Positions 1 to 9,172 of a stretch of DNA of 64,000 bases are shown piece after piece. Positions within the stretch are counted from its first letter, which is position 1. Every line of letters begins with the position of its first letter. The notes under the pieces are model-generated. The model did not search any database and was not told the DNA's origin. It was given only the letters and a program-made list of their open reading frames with translations. This DNA is from Streptomycetaceae bacterium (lineage in GTDB: Bacteria > Actinomycetota > Actinomycetes > Nanopelagicales > Nanopelagicaceae). The DNA lies in assembly GCA_027490815.1 (NCBI GenBank), contig JAIXXJ010000019.1:1-64000 (forward strand). Reading direction: 5' to 3'. The position numbers and the translations under genes are program-made.

Positions 1-3
1 CAA

Positions 4-1119
4 GTGAGCCGAGAGCAGATCACTGCTGCAAAGCGAATCGTCATCAAGATTGGCTCTTCATCCCTAACGGGTAAAGCCGGTTCATCACTTGATCCACAGG
101 CAGTCGATAAACTTGTAGATGTAGTTGCTGCATGTAAAGCACGCGGATCAGAAGTAGTTGTTGTTTCATCCGGTGCAATTGCAGCTGGATTAGCACCACT
201 TGGTTTATCAACTCGTCCAAAAGATTTAGCAACTCAACAAGCAGCTGCATCAGTTGGCCAAGGCTTGCTCGTTGCTCAATACACACAGAGTTTTAACCGT
301 CACAAAATAACTGCCTCACAAGTACTCCTGACAACACAGGATGTTGTGCGCAGATCTCACTATCAAAATGCTCAACGCACTTTATACAGATTGCTCCAGC
401 TTGGTGTGGTTCCTGTCATTAATGAGAATGACTCAGTAGGAACCGGAGAGATTCGATTTGGCGATAATGATCGCTTAGCTGCATTGGTTGCATTACTTGT
501 TGGTGCAGATTTATTGGTTCTAGTCTCAGATATTGATGCACTCTATGACGCTCCACCAGCCCAAGCTGGTGCGAAGCAGATCCGTGAAGTTCACAATATT
601 TCAGATATCGACAATGTAGTTCTTGGGGGAGCAGGAAGTTCTGGTGTTGGTAGCGGAGGTATGGTTACTAAAGTTGAGGCTGCCAGAATTGCAACTTCTG
701 CGGGTATTCCAATGTTGCTCACCTCATTAGAAAATTCAAACCAGTCATTAGCAGGCCAAGAGTTTGGAACATATTTCCATGCACAAGAAAGTAAAACTAC
801 ATCACGCCTGCTCTGGCTGGCACATGCTACAAAACCAAATGGAAAGTTAGTTTTAGATGCAGGCGCAGTCACTGCGATTTTAGAAAAAGGCGTTTCACTT
901 CTTCCAGCTGGTGTGACCGAAGTTATTGGAGAGTTCATCTCTGGTGATGCGATTGAATTAGTGGGACCAGATGGAGTTGTGATTGCAAGGGGATTAGTTG
1001 CTTTTGATTCAACCGATCTTCCACAAATGTTGGGTCGCTCAACAAAAGAGTTAGCTGCATCATTAGGCCCTGAGTATGAGCGCGAGCTAGTACATAGAGA
1101 TGATTTGGTGTTGATCTAA
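4..1119 (+). CDS. proB: Glutamate 5-kinase
   Basis: Phosphorylates L-glutamate with ATP to gamma-glutamyl phosphate, the first and normally proline-inhibited step of proline synthesis in the cytoplasm. The 371-residue protein has the amino-acid kinase fold first (KIGSSSLTG near residue 15; an ENDSV segment and a GDND segment around residues 140-155 typical of the active site) and a C-terminal PUA domain from about residue 280, matching full-length bacterial ProB. The start is a GTG four bases from the window edge, so any ribosome binding site is outside view. The stop codon abuts the proA ATG, so the two are translated together and their products probably channel the labile intermediate. Confidence 0.95.
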   Translation: MSREQITAAKRIVIKIGSSSLTGKAGSSLDPQAVDKLVDVVAACKARGSEVVVVSSGAIAAGLAPLGLSTRPKDLATQQAAASVGQGLLVAQYTQSFNRHKITASQVLLTTQDVVRRSHYQNAQRTLYRLLQLGVVPVINENDSVGTGEIRFGDNDRLAALVALLVGADLLVLVSDIDALYDAPPAQAGAKQIREVHNISDIDNVVLGGAGSSGVGSGGMVTKVEAARIATSAGIPMLLTSLENSNQSLAGQEFGTYFHAQESKTTSRLLWLAHATKPNGKLVLDAGAVTAILEKGVSLLPAGVTEVIGEFISGDAIELVGPDGVVIARGLVAFDSTDLPQMLGRSTKELAASLGPEYERELVHRDDLVLI

Positions 1120-2388
1120 ATGAAATCTCAAGAATTAGTTAACTCATTAGCTGACAAAGCAAATCTTGCTGGGCGCACATTAAATCTAGCAACAGGTGCA
1201 GAACGCAAAGCTGCATTAGAGGCTATTGCCGATGCAATCCAGTCACGAAGTGCAGAGATCCTTGCTGCTAATGAGAAAGATATGCAGGCAGGCCAAGCAT
1301 CCGGTTTGAACTCATCGTTACTTGATCGACTTTTGCTAACGCCAGAGCGCATCAAGGCAATTGCTGGGGGAGCGCGCCAGGTCAGCCAACTTCCAGATCC
1401 CCTTGGAATCACTTTACGTAAATCTACGTTGCCAAATGGAATTGAGTTAGAACAGATAACAGTTCCATTTGGTGTAATTGGAATGGTCTATGAAGCACGA
1501 CCAAATGTGACCGTAGATGCAGCAGTGATTCTCTTAATGTCAGGAAATGCTGCACTACTGCGCGGATCTTCAAGTGCTGCCCATAGCAATGAAGTTTTAG
1601 TACGCATTATGCGAGATGCGTTGGCAACTACAAAGATTTCCCAAGATGTAATTCAGCTTGTCCCATCAGATGATCGCGATACCGTCAAGGCATTGCTTAA
1701 TGCACGCGGCAAAGTGGATCTAGTTATCCCACGAGGCAGCGCAGCTTTGATTCGAATGGTTGTGGATGAATCAACAGTTCCAACCATTGAAACCGGCGCT
1801 GGGGTTTGCCATGTGTATATCGATGAGTTTGCTGATTTAGAAAAAGCTGTACCAATCATTATTAACTCTAAAGTTCAAAGGCCAAGTGTCTGTAATGCTG
1901 CAGAAACTCTTTTGATTCATTCAAAGATTGCCCAGAGTTTTACTCCAATTGCGCTCAGAGCCTTGCATGATGCAGGTGTTGTTATGCACGTTGATAGCGC
2001 AGTTCAAAAGATTGCACAGAACGCTGGAATTGAAGTTACAGCGGCAAATGAGCAAAATTGGAGCACCGAGTACGGAGATTTAGAAATTAATGTTGCCATC
2101 GTTCATTCAGTGGATGATGCAAGTGAACACATTGCAAAATATGGAACCCAGCACACAGAAGCGATCATCACCGAGAATAAAGAAGTAGCAAAGCGCTTCA
2201 TTGCCATGAGTGATTGTGCTGCGGTAATGGTAAATACTTCGACTAGATTTACAGATGGCGAACAGATGGGCTTTGGCGCAGAGATCGGGATCTCTAATCA
2301 GAAACTTCATGCCAGAGGTCCAATGGGCCTAGAAGCGATGACCACCACCACTTGGATTGTTACTGGAAATGGTCAGATTCGCAGTTAA
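1120..2388 (+). CDS. proA: Gamma-glutamyl phosphate reductase
   Basis: NADPH-dependent reduction of gamma-glutamyl phosphate to glutamate semialdehyde, second step of proline synthesis. The protein (422 residues) belongs to the aldehyde dehydrogenase superfamily; the likely catalytic cysteine is Cys258 in RPSVCNAAETLL, and GFGAEIGIS and ARGPMGLEAM near the C-terminus are typical of ProA. Length is normal for the family. The ATG follows the proB stop directly, with no spacer. In many actinobacteria nadD follows proA; here gatC follows instead, after 27 bases. Confidence 0.95.
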   Translation: MKSQELVNSLADKANLAGRTLNLATGAERKAALEAIADAIQSRSAEILAANEKDMQAGQASGLNSSLLDRLLLTPERIKAIAGGARQVSQLPDPLGITLRKSTLPNGIELEQITVPFGVIGMVYEARPNVTVDAAVILLMSGNAALLRGSSSAAHSNEVLVRIMRDALATTKISQDVIQLVPSDDRDTVKALLNARGKVDLVIPRGSAALIRMVVDESTVPTIETGAGVCHVYIDEFADLEKAVPIIINSKVQRPSVCNAAETLLIHSKIAQSFTPIALRALHDAGVVMHVDSAVQKIAQNAGIEVTAANEQNWSTEYGDLEINVAIVHSVDDASEHIAKYGTQHTEAIITENKEVAKRFIAMSDCAAVMVNTSTRFTDGEQMGFGAEIGISNQKLHARGPMGLEAMTTTTWIVTGNGQIRS

Positions 2389-2401
2389 TCTCGAAATAAA
2401 T

Positions 2402-2407
2402 TAGACT
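2402..2407 (+). promoter_or_regulatory. Candidate -10 element of gatC
   Basis: TAGACT, with 8 bases before the gatC ATG. It fits a TAnnnT actinobacterial -10 box and would give a leaderless or nearly leaderless gatCAB transcript. Inferred from pattern only; no clear -35. Confidence 0.35.
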
Positions 2408-2415
2408 CCGTAACT

Positions 2416-2712
2416 ATGAGCAGCCTGTCCCGCGATGAAGTAGCAAAATTAGCAGGACTTGCTCGCATTGAAATGAGTGAAGAAGAGTTAGTGAGTTTGT
2501 CTAAGGAATTCACAGTAATTTTAGATGCAGTAGCAAGAGTTCAGGAAGTTGCCTCTGCCGATGTGGCACCCACATCTCATCCACTTTCACTTCGTAATGT
2601 TTTTCGCCCCGATGTTGTAGTTCCAAGTCTTTCACCGGAGCAAGCTCTATCTGGCGCCCCGGCTCAAGAAGAACAACGTTTTCGAGTCCCTCAGATTTTA
2701 GGTGAAGAGTGA
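2416..2712 (+). CDS. gatC: Asp-tRNA(Asn)/Glu-tRNA(Gln) amidotransferase subunit C
   Basis: Small scaffold subunit of the GatCAB amidotransferase, which converts misacylated Glu-tRNA(Gln) and/or Asp-tRNA(Asn) to the correct amide form. The 98-residue length, the N-terminal [16 protein letters not shown] helix and the C-terminal [10 protein letters not shown] segment that wraps GatA/GatB are typical. It is first of three overlapping genes; its stop overlaps the gatA GTG (GTGA). Its presence implies that at least glutaminyl-tRNA is made indirectly. Confidence 0.93.
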   Translation: MSSLSRDEVAKLAGLARIEMSEEELVSLSKEFTVILDAVARVQEVASADVAPTSHPLSLRNVFRPDVVVPSLSPEQALSGAPAQEEQRFRVPQILGEE

Positions 2713-4205
2713 TTCGCAGTACTGCTGCACAAATGGCAGCAAAGCTTGCAAGCGGTGAAACAACATCTGTTACGTTGACGCAAGCACATTTAGATCGCAT
2801 TAATTCTGTCGAAGATAAAGTGCATGCATTTTTATTTGTAGATGAAAAAGGCGCACTTGAGCAAGCAGCATCAGTAGATGCTAAAAGAGCCAAGGGTGAG
2901 AAGTTGTCTCCATTGGCCGGAGTTCCATTAGCGCTTAAAGATGTTTTGGCACAAAAAAATAAGCCAACAACATGTGGTTCAAAGATTCTTGAAGGATGGC
3001 TTCCGCCCTATGACTCAACGGTTGTCGCAAATCTAAAAAAGAATGACATTGTAATTTTAGGTAAAACAAATATGGATGAGTTTGCTATGGGCTCATCAAC
3101 TGAAAACTCTGCATATGGACCTACTCATAATCCTTGGGATCTTTCTAGAATTCCTGGCGGCTCTGGCGGCGGCTCATCTGCAGCACTTGCCTCTTTTGAA
3201 GCCCCACTTGCAATAGGAACCGATACTGGCGGTTCTATTCGCCAACCTGCAGCAGTTACCGGAACAGTTGGAGTTAAACCAACTTACGGTGGGGTCTCAC
3301 GGTATGGACTCGTTGCATTTTCATCATCATTAGATCAAGCCGGACCCTGCGCACGTACTGTTTTAGATACTGCCCTTTTACACGAGGCTATTGCCGGTTA
3401 CGATCCAAAGGATGCAACGTCAATTAATGCTCCTGTTCCACAAGTCGTCCAAGCCGCAAAAGATGGCAATGTAAAGGGAATGAAAATTGGAGTTGTTAAA
3501 GAGTTAAATGGTGATGGCTACCAGCCTGGAGTACGTGCTCGATTTGAAGAGGCGTTGGAACTACTTGCAAAAGCTGGAGCCGAGATCGTAGAAGTTTCTA
3601 CGCCAAACTTTGAATATGCCCTTGCTGCTTATTATCTAATTGCACCTTCTGAAGCGTCCTCTAACTTGGCTCGATTTGATGCAATGCGTTATGGCTTACG
3701 CGTGGGCGATGTTGATGGAGCCTCAGCAGAAGCGGTCATGAATCTAACGCGCGAAGTTGGTTTTGGTAAAGAAGTAAAGCGAAGAATTATCCTTGGAACA
3801 TATGCACTCTCATCTGGTTATTACGATGCATATTACGGAAGTGCTCAAAAGGTTCGTACATTAATCACACAGGATTTCACTCAAGCATTTACGAAGGCCG
3901 ATGTTCTTGTTTCGCCAACATGTCCCACAACAGCCTTTAAGATTGGCGAAAAAGCTAATGATCCATTGGCGATGTACTTAAATGACATTGCAACGATCCC
4001 AGTGAACTTGGCAGGAATCGGTGGCATGTCCTTGCCTGCTGGTTTAGCAGATGAGGATGGACTGCCTGTTGGATTTCAAATCATGTCTCCTGTTATGAAA
4101 GATGAACGCATGTACTCAGTTGGTGCAGCACTTGAAGCAGCGTTACTTTCTCAATGGGGCGCACCGCTTTTAGATCGAGCACCAGCATTGGAGGCCGGCA
4201 AATGA
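2709..4205 (+). CDS. gatA: Asp-tRNA(Asn)/Glu-tRNA(Gln) amidotransferase subunit A
   Basis: Glutaminase subunit of GatCAB; it releases ammonia from glutamine for transamidation of the charged tRNA. It is an amidase-signature protein of 498 residues, with the Lys of [17 protein letters not shown] near residue 77 and the [10 protein letters not shown] serine-rich signature near residues 150-160, which hold the Lys-cisSer-Ser triad. GTG start overlaps the gatC stop by four bases, and its TGA overlaps the gatB ATG, so translation is coupled across all three subunits. Confidence 0.95.
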   Translation: MIRSTAAQMAAKLASGETTSVTLTQAHLDRINSVEDKVHAFLFVDEKGALEQAASVDAKRAKGEKLSPLAGVPLALKDVLAQKNKPTTCGSKILEGWLPPYDSTVVANLKKNDIVILGKTNMDEFAMGSSTENSAYGPTHNPWDLSRIPGGSGGGSSAALASFEAPLAIGTDTGGSIRQPAAVTGTVGVKPTYGGVSRYGLVAFSSSLDQAGPCARTVLDTALLHEAIAGYDPKDATSINAPVPQVVQAAKDGNVKGMKIGVVKELNGDGYQPGVRARFEEALELLAKAGAEIVEVSTPNFEYALAAYYLIAPSEASSNLARFDAMRYGLRVGDVDGASAEAVMNLTREVGFGKEVKRRIILGTYALSSGYYDAYYGSAQKVRTLITQDFTQAFTKADVLVSPTCPTTAFKIGEKANDPLAMYLNDIATIPVNLAGIGGMSLPAGLADEDGLPVGFQIMSPVMKDERMYSVGAALEAALLSQWGAPLLDRAPALEAGK

Positions 4206-5710
4206 GCCTTACCTATGATGATGTAGTTGCAAAGTATGAGCCAGTCTTAGGTCTTGAAGTTCACGTTGAACTCAACACAGAATCGAAAATGTTCTGTGGC
4301 TGCGCAACGGTTTTTGGAGCAGAACCAAATACACAGACATGTCCTGTCTGCCTTGCCTTGCCTGGCGCGCTGCCGGTCGTCAATGAAAAGGCAATCGAAT
4401 CTACAATCAAAATCGGTCTTGCACTTAACTGTTCAATTGCTCCATTTTCACGTTTTGCTCGCAAGAACTACTTCTATCCAGATATGCCAAAGAACTTTCA
4501 AATTTCTCAGTACGACGAGCCAATCTGTGTTGATGGCTATATTGATGTTGAGATCGAAACAGATGAAGGACCAAAGAAGTTTCGCGTAGAGGTAGAGCGC
4601 GTACACATGGAAGAAGACACAGGTAAGTCACTCCATGTTGGTGGTGCAACTGGACGTATTCACGGTGCTGAGTATTCACTTCTTGATTACAACCGTGCAG
4701 GAATTCCTTTAGTTGAAATCGTGACAAAAATTGTTCCGGGTACTGGAAAGTACGCACCAGAAGTTGCAAAAGCATATGTTGCCGAGCTTCGAGATATTTT
4801 GCGCTCTCTTGGTGTGAGCGATGTAAAGATGGAACAGGGTTCTTTGCGTTGTGATGCAAACGTTTCGCTACGTTTAATTGGCGCAGAGAAATTAGGAACT
4901 AGAAGTGAGACAAAGAATGTGAACTCACTACGTTCTGTTGAGCGCGCCGTTCGTGGAGAAATGATTCGCCACGCAGAGCTTTTAAATGCAGGGGGACGAG
5001 TAGTTCAAGAGACGCGACATTTCCAAGAAGATACAGGCCTGACTCGCTCTGGGCGCTCAAAGGAACAAGCAGAGGATTATCGCTACTTCCCTGAACCAGA
5101 TTTAGTGCCAGTTGAACCAGATGCTGCTTGGATCGAAACATTGCGTGCAGGATTGCCAGAGCGTCCATCTATTCGCCGTAAGCGTTTGCAAGAAGCATGG
5201 GCAGTACCTGAAAAAGAAATGGCGGCGATGATTAACGCCGACGTTCTAGATATCGTCGAAGAAACTGTTTTGCTTGGCGCAGATCCAACAAAGGCCCGCA
5301 GTTGGTGGCTTGGAGAGATTTCACGCATTGCAAATGACAAAGATGTTGCAATTGCTGATTTAGCAATTACACCAAAGGATGTTGCAGAAATTGTTGCACT
5401 AGTTAACTCTGGGGATTTGACTGACAAACTTGCCAGACAAGTTGTTGAAGGGGTAATTTCTGGAGAGGGTAAACCATCTGAGGTTATTGCAAAGCGTGGC
5501 ATCAAAGTTGTTAACGATGATGGCGCGCTTATGGCTGCAATTGAAAAAGTCTGCGCTGAACAAGCAGAAACTGCCGAGAAAGTTAGAGCAGGACATATTC
5601 CTGCAGCAGGAGCGCTAATCGGTGCGGTTATGAAAGAGACAAAGGGCCAAGCAGATGCTGCTCGCGTACGAGAGCTTCTACTTGGCCACCTTGGACAACC
5701 AACTAGTTAA
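4202..5710 (+). CDS. gatB: Asp-tRNA(Asn)/Glu-tRNA(Gln) amidotransferase subunit B
   Basis: tRNA-binding and kinase/transamidase subunit of GatCAB. The 502-residue product begins [20 protein letters not shown]; the zinc-site-like cysteines (CGCA and CPVCLALPG, near residues 30-55) and the C-terminal YqeY-like helical domain are present. The ATG at 4202 was chosen over an upstream in-frame ATG because it forms an ATGA overlap with gatA and starts at the conserved family N-terminus. Nineteen bases separate its stop from that of the convergent MFS gene. Confidence 0.95.
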   Translation: MSLTYDDVVAKYEPVLGLEVHVELNTESKMFCGCATVFGAEPNTQTCPVCLALPGALPVVNEKAIESTIKIGLALNCSIAPFSRFARKNYFYPDMPKNFQISQYDEPICVDGYIDVEIETDEGPKKFRVEVERVHMEEDTGKSLHVGGATGRIHGAEYSLLDYNRAGIPLVEIVTKIVPGTGKYAPEVAKAYVAELRDILRSLGVSDVKMEQGSLRCDANVSLRLIGAEKLGTRSETKNVNSLRSVERAVRGEMIRHAELLNAGGRVVQETRHFQEDTGLTRSGRSKEQAEDYRYFPEPDLVPVEPDAAWIETLRAGLPERPSIRRKRLQEAWAVPEKEMAAMINADVLDIVEETVLLGADPTKARSWWLGEISRIANDKDVAIADLAITPKDVAEIVALVNSGDLTDKLARQVVEGVISGEGKPSEVIAKRGIKVVNDDGALMAAIEKVCAEQAETAEKVRAGHIPAAGALIGAVMKETKGQADAARVRELLLGHLGQPTS

Positions 5711-5729
5711 TTTCTAGCTGTTTACTAAA

Positions 5730-7193
5730 TTAGTGAAGGCCTGCACCTTCGGTTTCAACAAGTGAATCTTTACCAATATTGATAAAGAAGAAGAGAACAA
5801 TTGCACCGACAAACAAGAGCGCCGCACTGAACTTGAAAGCAACCGTAAAGCCATGAGTCATAGCAAATGGCATCACTTTCTCACCTAGTTGAGTATTTGC
5901 CGCTGCATAGGTAGCAGTAGCAGTTGCTGCAACAGTGTTCAAAAGTGCAGTACCTAGAGATCCACCAATTTGCTGGCTGGTGTTGAGCATTGCACTTGCC
6001 ACGCCTGTGTCATGAGATGAAACTGCGTGTAGTGATGTTGAAGTTAAAGGAATAAAGACAAGTGCCATACCGCTAGACATAATGAGCAGAGCTGGCAGTA
6101 CATGCGTTGTGTATGAAGTCTCTGGAGTAATTCGAGCAATCATGAGCATTCCAACACTTGCTGCAAGTAGACCAGGCACCATCAATGGTTTCGGGCCAAA
6201 TTTAGGTAGCAACTGTGAAGCAATTCCCGCAAAGACAATTATTCCTGCAGTAAATGGCAGGAATGCAAAGCCAGAACGCAATGGCGTGTAACCAAGAATT
6301 ACCTGTAAGTAGAGACCAAGAAACAGGAACATTGAGAAAAGTCCCGCGCCTACAACTAATGATCCAAGATATGAACCAGCACGATTTCGCTCTGTTACAA
6401 CACGAAGTGGCATGAGTGGATTCTTCACTCTCATTTCAATGAGAACAAAGAGCACCAGTAGAACAACAGCAATTGCCAAGAAACTAATTGTGATGCTACT
6501 TGACCATCCCTTAAGGGCAGCCTCATTAAAGCCATAAGTAAGTGAGAACAAACCTGCAGTTGCAGTTAGCACTCCTGGAATGTCATAAGAGTTATCACCT
6601 TGAGCTTTTGACTCATGAACAAATTTAATGGCAAGAAGTGCAGCAATCACGGCGATAGGAACATTGACTCCTAAGCACCAACGCCATGAGAAGTACTCAG
6701 TGAGTGTTCCGCCAAGAATCAACCCAATAGCAGCGCCGCCTCCTGAAATTGCGCCAATAACACCAAATGCTTTTGCTCTTTCTGTCGGAACTGTAAAAGT
6801 TACTGAGATTATTGCAAGAGCTGCTGGTGCAAGGAGTGCAGCAAAAACACCTTGCAGAGCGCGAGATGCGTACAAAAGTCCTTCATTAGATGCCACGCCA
6901 CCAATTGCCGAAGCTGCAGCAAAGCCAATTAAGCCAATGAGGAAGATCTTTTTACGGCCCATGTAGTCACCGATTCGACCACCCAATAGAAGAAGTGAGC
7001 CAAATGCCAATGTGTATGCAGTAATTATCCATTGCTGATTAGCATCTGAGATTCCTAGTTCAATTTTGGCACTTGGAATCGCAATGTTCATGATGGAGCT
7101 ATCTAGAACGATCATTAACTGTGCGATTGCGACCACAAACAGGGTTCGCCACCTTGTGGGATCTAGGGTTTCAATAGAATTAGTTTTTGACAC
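5730..7193 (-). CDS. MFS drug-efflux transporter, 14-helix DHA2/EmrB-QacA type
   Basis: Integral membrane proton antiporter, probably exporting a toxic or metabolic compound; the substrate cannot be read from sequence. The 487 residues contain about 14 hydrophobic segments, with the family motif LLLGGRIGDYMGRKKIF after helix 2 (about residues 70-85) and an RALQGVFAALLAPAALAII segment in helix 4. The start is a GTG preceded by GGAG seven bases upstream. It is divergent from ilvD with only 56 bases between, and convergent with gatB. There is no adjacent regulator. Confidence 0.85.
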   Translation of the reverse strand: MSKTNSIETLDPTRWRTLFVVAIAQLMIVLDSSIMNIAIPSAKIELGISDANQQWIITAYTLAFGSLLLLGGRIGDYMGRKKIFLIGLIGFAAASAIGGVASNEGLLYASRALQGVFAALLAPAALAIISVTFTVPTERAKAFGVIGAISGGGAAIGLILGGTLTEYFSWRWCLGVNVPIAVIAALLAIKFVHESKAQGDNSYDIPGVLTATAGLFSLTYGFNEAALKGWSSSITISFLAIAVVLLVLFVLIEMRVKNPLMPLRVVTERNRAGSYLGSLVVGAGLFSMFLFLGLYLQVILGYTPLRSGFAFLPFTAGIIVFAGIASQLLPKFGPKPLMVPGLLAASVGMLMIARITPETSYTTHVLPALLIMSSGMALVFIPLTSTSLHAVSSHDTGVASAMLNTSQQIGGSLGTALLNTVAATATATYAAANTQLGEKVMPFAMTHGFTVAFKFSAALLFVGAIVLFFFINIGKDSLVETEGAGLH

Positions 7194-7237
7194 GTAAAAG
7201 CTCCAATTTTAGATTGAGTGATTTCTTTTCAAGAGGG

Positions 7238-7243
7238 TAGAAT
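7238..7243 (+). promoter_or_regulatory. -10 element of ilvD (leaderless)
   Basis: TAGAAT followed by six bases (catctc) and then the ilvD ATG at 7250. With transcription starting about seven bases after the hexamer, the mRNA would begin at the start codon. No Shine-Dalgarno sequence precedes the ATG, which agrees with leaderless translation. Confidence 0.6.
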
Positions 7244-7249
7244 CATCTC

Positions 7250-8923
7250 ATGTCTACGATGAAACCTCGCTCAGGTGTTGTAACTGATGGAATGGAAAGA
7301 GCGCCACAGCGCGGAATGCTTCGCGCAGTGGGTATGGGTGATGAGGATTGGGTGAAACCTCAGATCGGAATTGCATCGTCATGGAATGAAATTACTCCAT
7401 GCAATATGTCTCTGGATCGTTTAGCAAAAGCCTCTAAAGAAGGCGTATTTGCAGCTGGTGGTTTCCCTATGCAGTTTGGAACGATCTCAGTCTCTGATGG
7501 AATTTCAATGGGACATGAGGGTATGCACTTCTCTTTAGTTTCGCGCGAAATTATCGCTGACTCTGTTGAAACGGTTATGAATGCAGAACGCTTTGATGGA
7601 ATGGTCACATTCGCAGGTTGTGATAAATCACTGCCCGGAATGATGATGGCTGCAGCACGTTTAGATGTTGCAAGTGTTTTTGTTTATGCCGGATCAACGC
7701 TACCTGGCCAAGTTGATGGTCAAGATGTAACGATTATCGATGCCTTTGAAGCAGTTGGTGCATGTGCCCGTGGATTGATTACTAAAGATCGCGTGGATCA
7801 AATAGAGCGTGCGATCTGTCCTGGTGAAGGTGCTTGTGGTGGAATGTATACAGCGAACACAATGGCTGCTATCGGTGAAGCTTTAGGTCTTTCATTGCCA
7901 GGTTCGGCGGCGCCTCCTGCAGTTGATCGCCGTCGTGATGCCTACGCAATCAAATCAGGTGAAGCCGTTGTTAATTTGATTCGTCTTGGAATTACAACTC
8001 GAATGATTTTGACCAAGAAAGCATTTGAAAACGCAATAACAATTTTGATGGCACTTGGTGGTTCTACTAATGCTGTGCTTCATTTATTAGCGATTGCACA
8101 CGAGGCAGAGGTTGATTTAACGCTGGAAGATTTCAACAGAATTGGCTCCAAGGTTCCACTACTTGGAGATTTAAAGCCTTTTGGTAAGTTTGTAATGACA
8201 GATCTTGATCGTGTTGGTGGAATTCCAGTAGTCCTAAAGATTTTGCTTGATGCTGGTTATCTACACGGTGACACATTGACCGTTACTGGAAAAACAATGG
8301 CTGAAAATCTTGCAGACATCAATCCTCCATTTCCAGATGGAGTTGTTGTTCACTCGGCAGAAAAACCATTATCTAAAGATGTTGGAATTACAATTTTAGG
8401 TGGCTCACTTGCACCAGAAGGCGCAGTATGTAAAACAGCTGGAATTGGAATTGATAAGTTTGAAGGTCCTGCTCGCGTCTTTGACCGTGAACAGTTGGCA
8501 ATGGACGCAGTTGAAAATGGAACGATTCAAGCCGGCGATGTAGTTGTAATTCGATACGAAGGTCCTAAAGGCGGACCAGGTATGCGAGAAATGTTGATGG
8601 TAACTGGCGCGATTAAAGGTGCTGGTCTTGGGAAATCTACATTGCTTCTAACTGACGGCCGATTCTCCGGTGGTTCTACTGGATTATGTGTTGGACATAT
8701 TTCTCCAGAAGCAGTCGATGGTGGACCAATTGCATTCATTAAAGATGGAGACATTGTCCGCATCGATACCGTAAAGCGAACACTTGATCTTCTCGTTGAT
8801 CCTGCAGAGTTGGAAAAGCGAAAAGTTGGATGGAAGCCGCTGACACATAAGTACACCCGTGGTGTTTTGGCTAAGTTCACAAAACTAGTTGGATCGGCTT
8901 CTAAAGGAGCAGTCTGCGAATAA
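7250..8923 (+). CDS. ilvD: Dihydroxy-acid dehydratase
   Basis: Iron-sulfur enzyme that dehydrates 2,3-dihydroxy-isovalerate and 2,3-dihydroxy-3-methylvalerate to the 2-oxo acids that become valine/leucine and isoleucine. The 557-residue protein carries the cluster and magnesium motifs of the IlvD/Edd family: Cys124 in GCDKSLPGM and Cys190/Cys196 in [16 protein letters not shown], plus [20 protein letters not shown] near the C-terminus. It has its own leaderless-type promoter and ends about 100 bases before the ilvB leader region, so it is probably a separate transcript with related regulation. Confidence 0.95.
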   Translation: MSTMKPRSGVVTDGMERAPQRGMLRAVGMGDEDWVKPQIGIASSWNEITPCNMSLDRLAKASKEGVFAAGGFPMQFGTISVSDGISMGHEGMHFSLVSREIIADSVETVMNAERFDGMVTFAGCDKSLPGMMMAAARLDVASVFVYAGSTLPGQVDGQDVTIIDAFEAVGACARGLITKDRVDQIERAICPGEGACGGMYTANTMAAIGEALGLSLPGSAAPPAVDRRRDAYAIKSGEAVVNLIRLGITTRMILTKKAFENAITILMALGGSTNAVLHLLAIAHEAEVDLTLEDFNRIGSKVPLLGDLKPFGKFVMTDLDRVGGIPVVLKILLDAGYLHGDTLTVTGKTMAENLADINPPFPDGVVVHSAEKPLSKDVGITILGGSLAPEGAVCKTAGIGIDKFEGPARVFDREQLAMDAVENGTIQAGDVVVIRYEGPKGGPGMREMLMVTGAIKGAGLGKSTLLLTDGRFSGGSTGLCVGHISPEAVDGGPIAFIKDGDIVRIDTVKRTLDLLVDPAELEKRKVGWKPLTHKYTRGVLAKFTKLVGSASKGAVCE

Positions 8924-8931
8924 CTCTGGAC

Positions 8932-8944
8932 CAACCCTGGGTTG
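8932..8944. repeat. Perfect inverted repeat CAACCC-T-GGGTTG
   Basis: Two six-base arms with a single central base, just after the ilvD stop and about 45 bases upstream of the leader promoter. It is too tight for an RNA hairpin loop, so it looks more like a dyad protein-binding site. No regulator can be named. Confidence 0.4.
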
Positions 8945-8967
8945 CCCTAGTTTCTACGTCCGAATTA

Positions 8968-8983
8968 TGAGATGTGTATCTCA
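8968..8983. promoter_or_regulatory. Dyad TGAGAT-N4-ATCTCA upstream of the ilv leader promoter
   Basis: Perfect six-base arms with a four-base centre, ending four bases before the TTGACC -35 candidate. Position and symmetry suit an operator for an activator or repressor of the ilvBNC operon. The binding protein is unknown. Confidence 0.4.
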
Positions 8984-8987
8984 TCTC

Positions 8988-9017
8988 TTGACCAAACCCC
9001 TCGGCTTATTGGACAAT
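8988..9017 (+). promoter_or_regulatory. Promoter of the ilv leader/ilvBNC operon
   Basis: TTGACC at 8988-8993 and GACAAT at 9012-9017 are separated by 18 bases. Six bases then precede the leader-peptide ATG at 9024, so transcription would begin at or next to that ATG. Inferred from pattern. Confidence 0.5.
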
Positions 9018-9023
9018 AGAGCC

Positions 9024-9053
9024 ATGAGCACAACATTTGTGGTGGTGATTTAA
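9024..9053 (+). CDS. Branched-chain-rich leader peptide of the ilvBNC operon
   Basis: A nine-codon reading frame, MSTTFVVVI then TAA, with three consecutive valine codons and an isoleucine codon just before the stop. It sits directly after a promoter-like sequence, followed by a strong hairpin (9056-9082) and an intrinsic terminator (9085-9108), then ilvB. This is the architecture of transcription attenuation, in which stalling at scarce Val-tRNA or Ile-tRNA alters folding of the downstream RNA. Leader-peptide attenuation of ilvBNC is known in Corynebacterium. The peptide appears to lack a leader and ribosome binding site of its own, since the -10 hexamer ends six bases before the ATG. It is too short for standard gene calling. 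Confidence 0.75.
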   Translation: MSTTFVVVI

Positions 9054-9055
9054 TA

Positions 9056-9082
9056 GCGCGTGATCCTTTGTTGATCTCGCGC
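9056..9082 (+). promoter_or_regulatory. Hairpin following the ilv leader peptide
   Basis: GCGCG-T-GATC (9056-9065) pairs with GATC-T-CGCGC (9073-9082), nine base pairs with one T-T mismatch and a seven-base loop. It begins two bases after the leader stop codon, so a ribosome at the stop would cover its 5' arm. It ends two bases before the terminator stem. It may be a pause hairpin or part of the attenuator switch. Confidence 0.6.
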
Positions 9083-9084
9083 CG

Positions 9085-9108
9085 CCCTCAGTTACCTGAG
9101 GGTTTTTT
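9085..9108 (+). terminator. Attenuator terminator before ilvB
   Basis: Stem CCCTCAG (9085-9091) pairs with CTGAGGG (9096-9102), loop TTAC, followed at once by six T residues. It is the clearest intrinsic terminator in the window, and it lies 64 bases upstream of ilvB in the leader transcript, so it should regulate read-through rather than end an operon. Confidence 0.85.
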
Positions 9109-9172
9109 CATTTCATTACATGCAACGTTGTAACCGAAGTAAATTGAAACGAACTAAAGAAAGGAGATGGTT

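Noticed and set aside
4425-4859. A 144-codon minus-strand frame opposite gatB
   Set aside because: Leucine/glutamine/histidine-rich shadow of a certain gene; no start signals.
8924-9172. T-box riboswitch before ilvB
   Set aside because: No T-box antiterminator sequence or specifier-loop arrangement was visible; a leader peptide with Val and Ile codons explains the region better.
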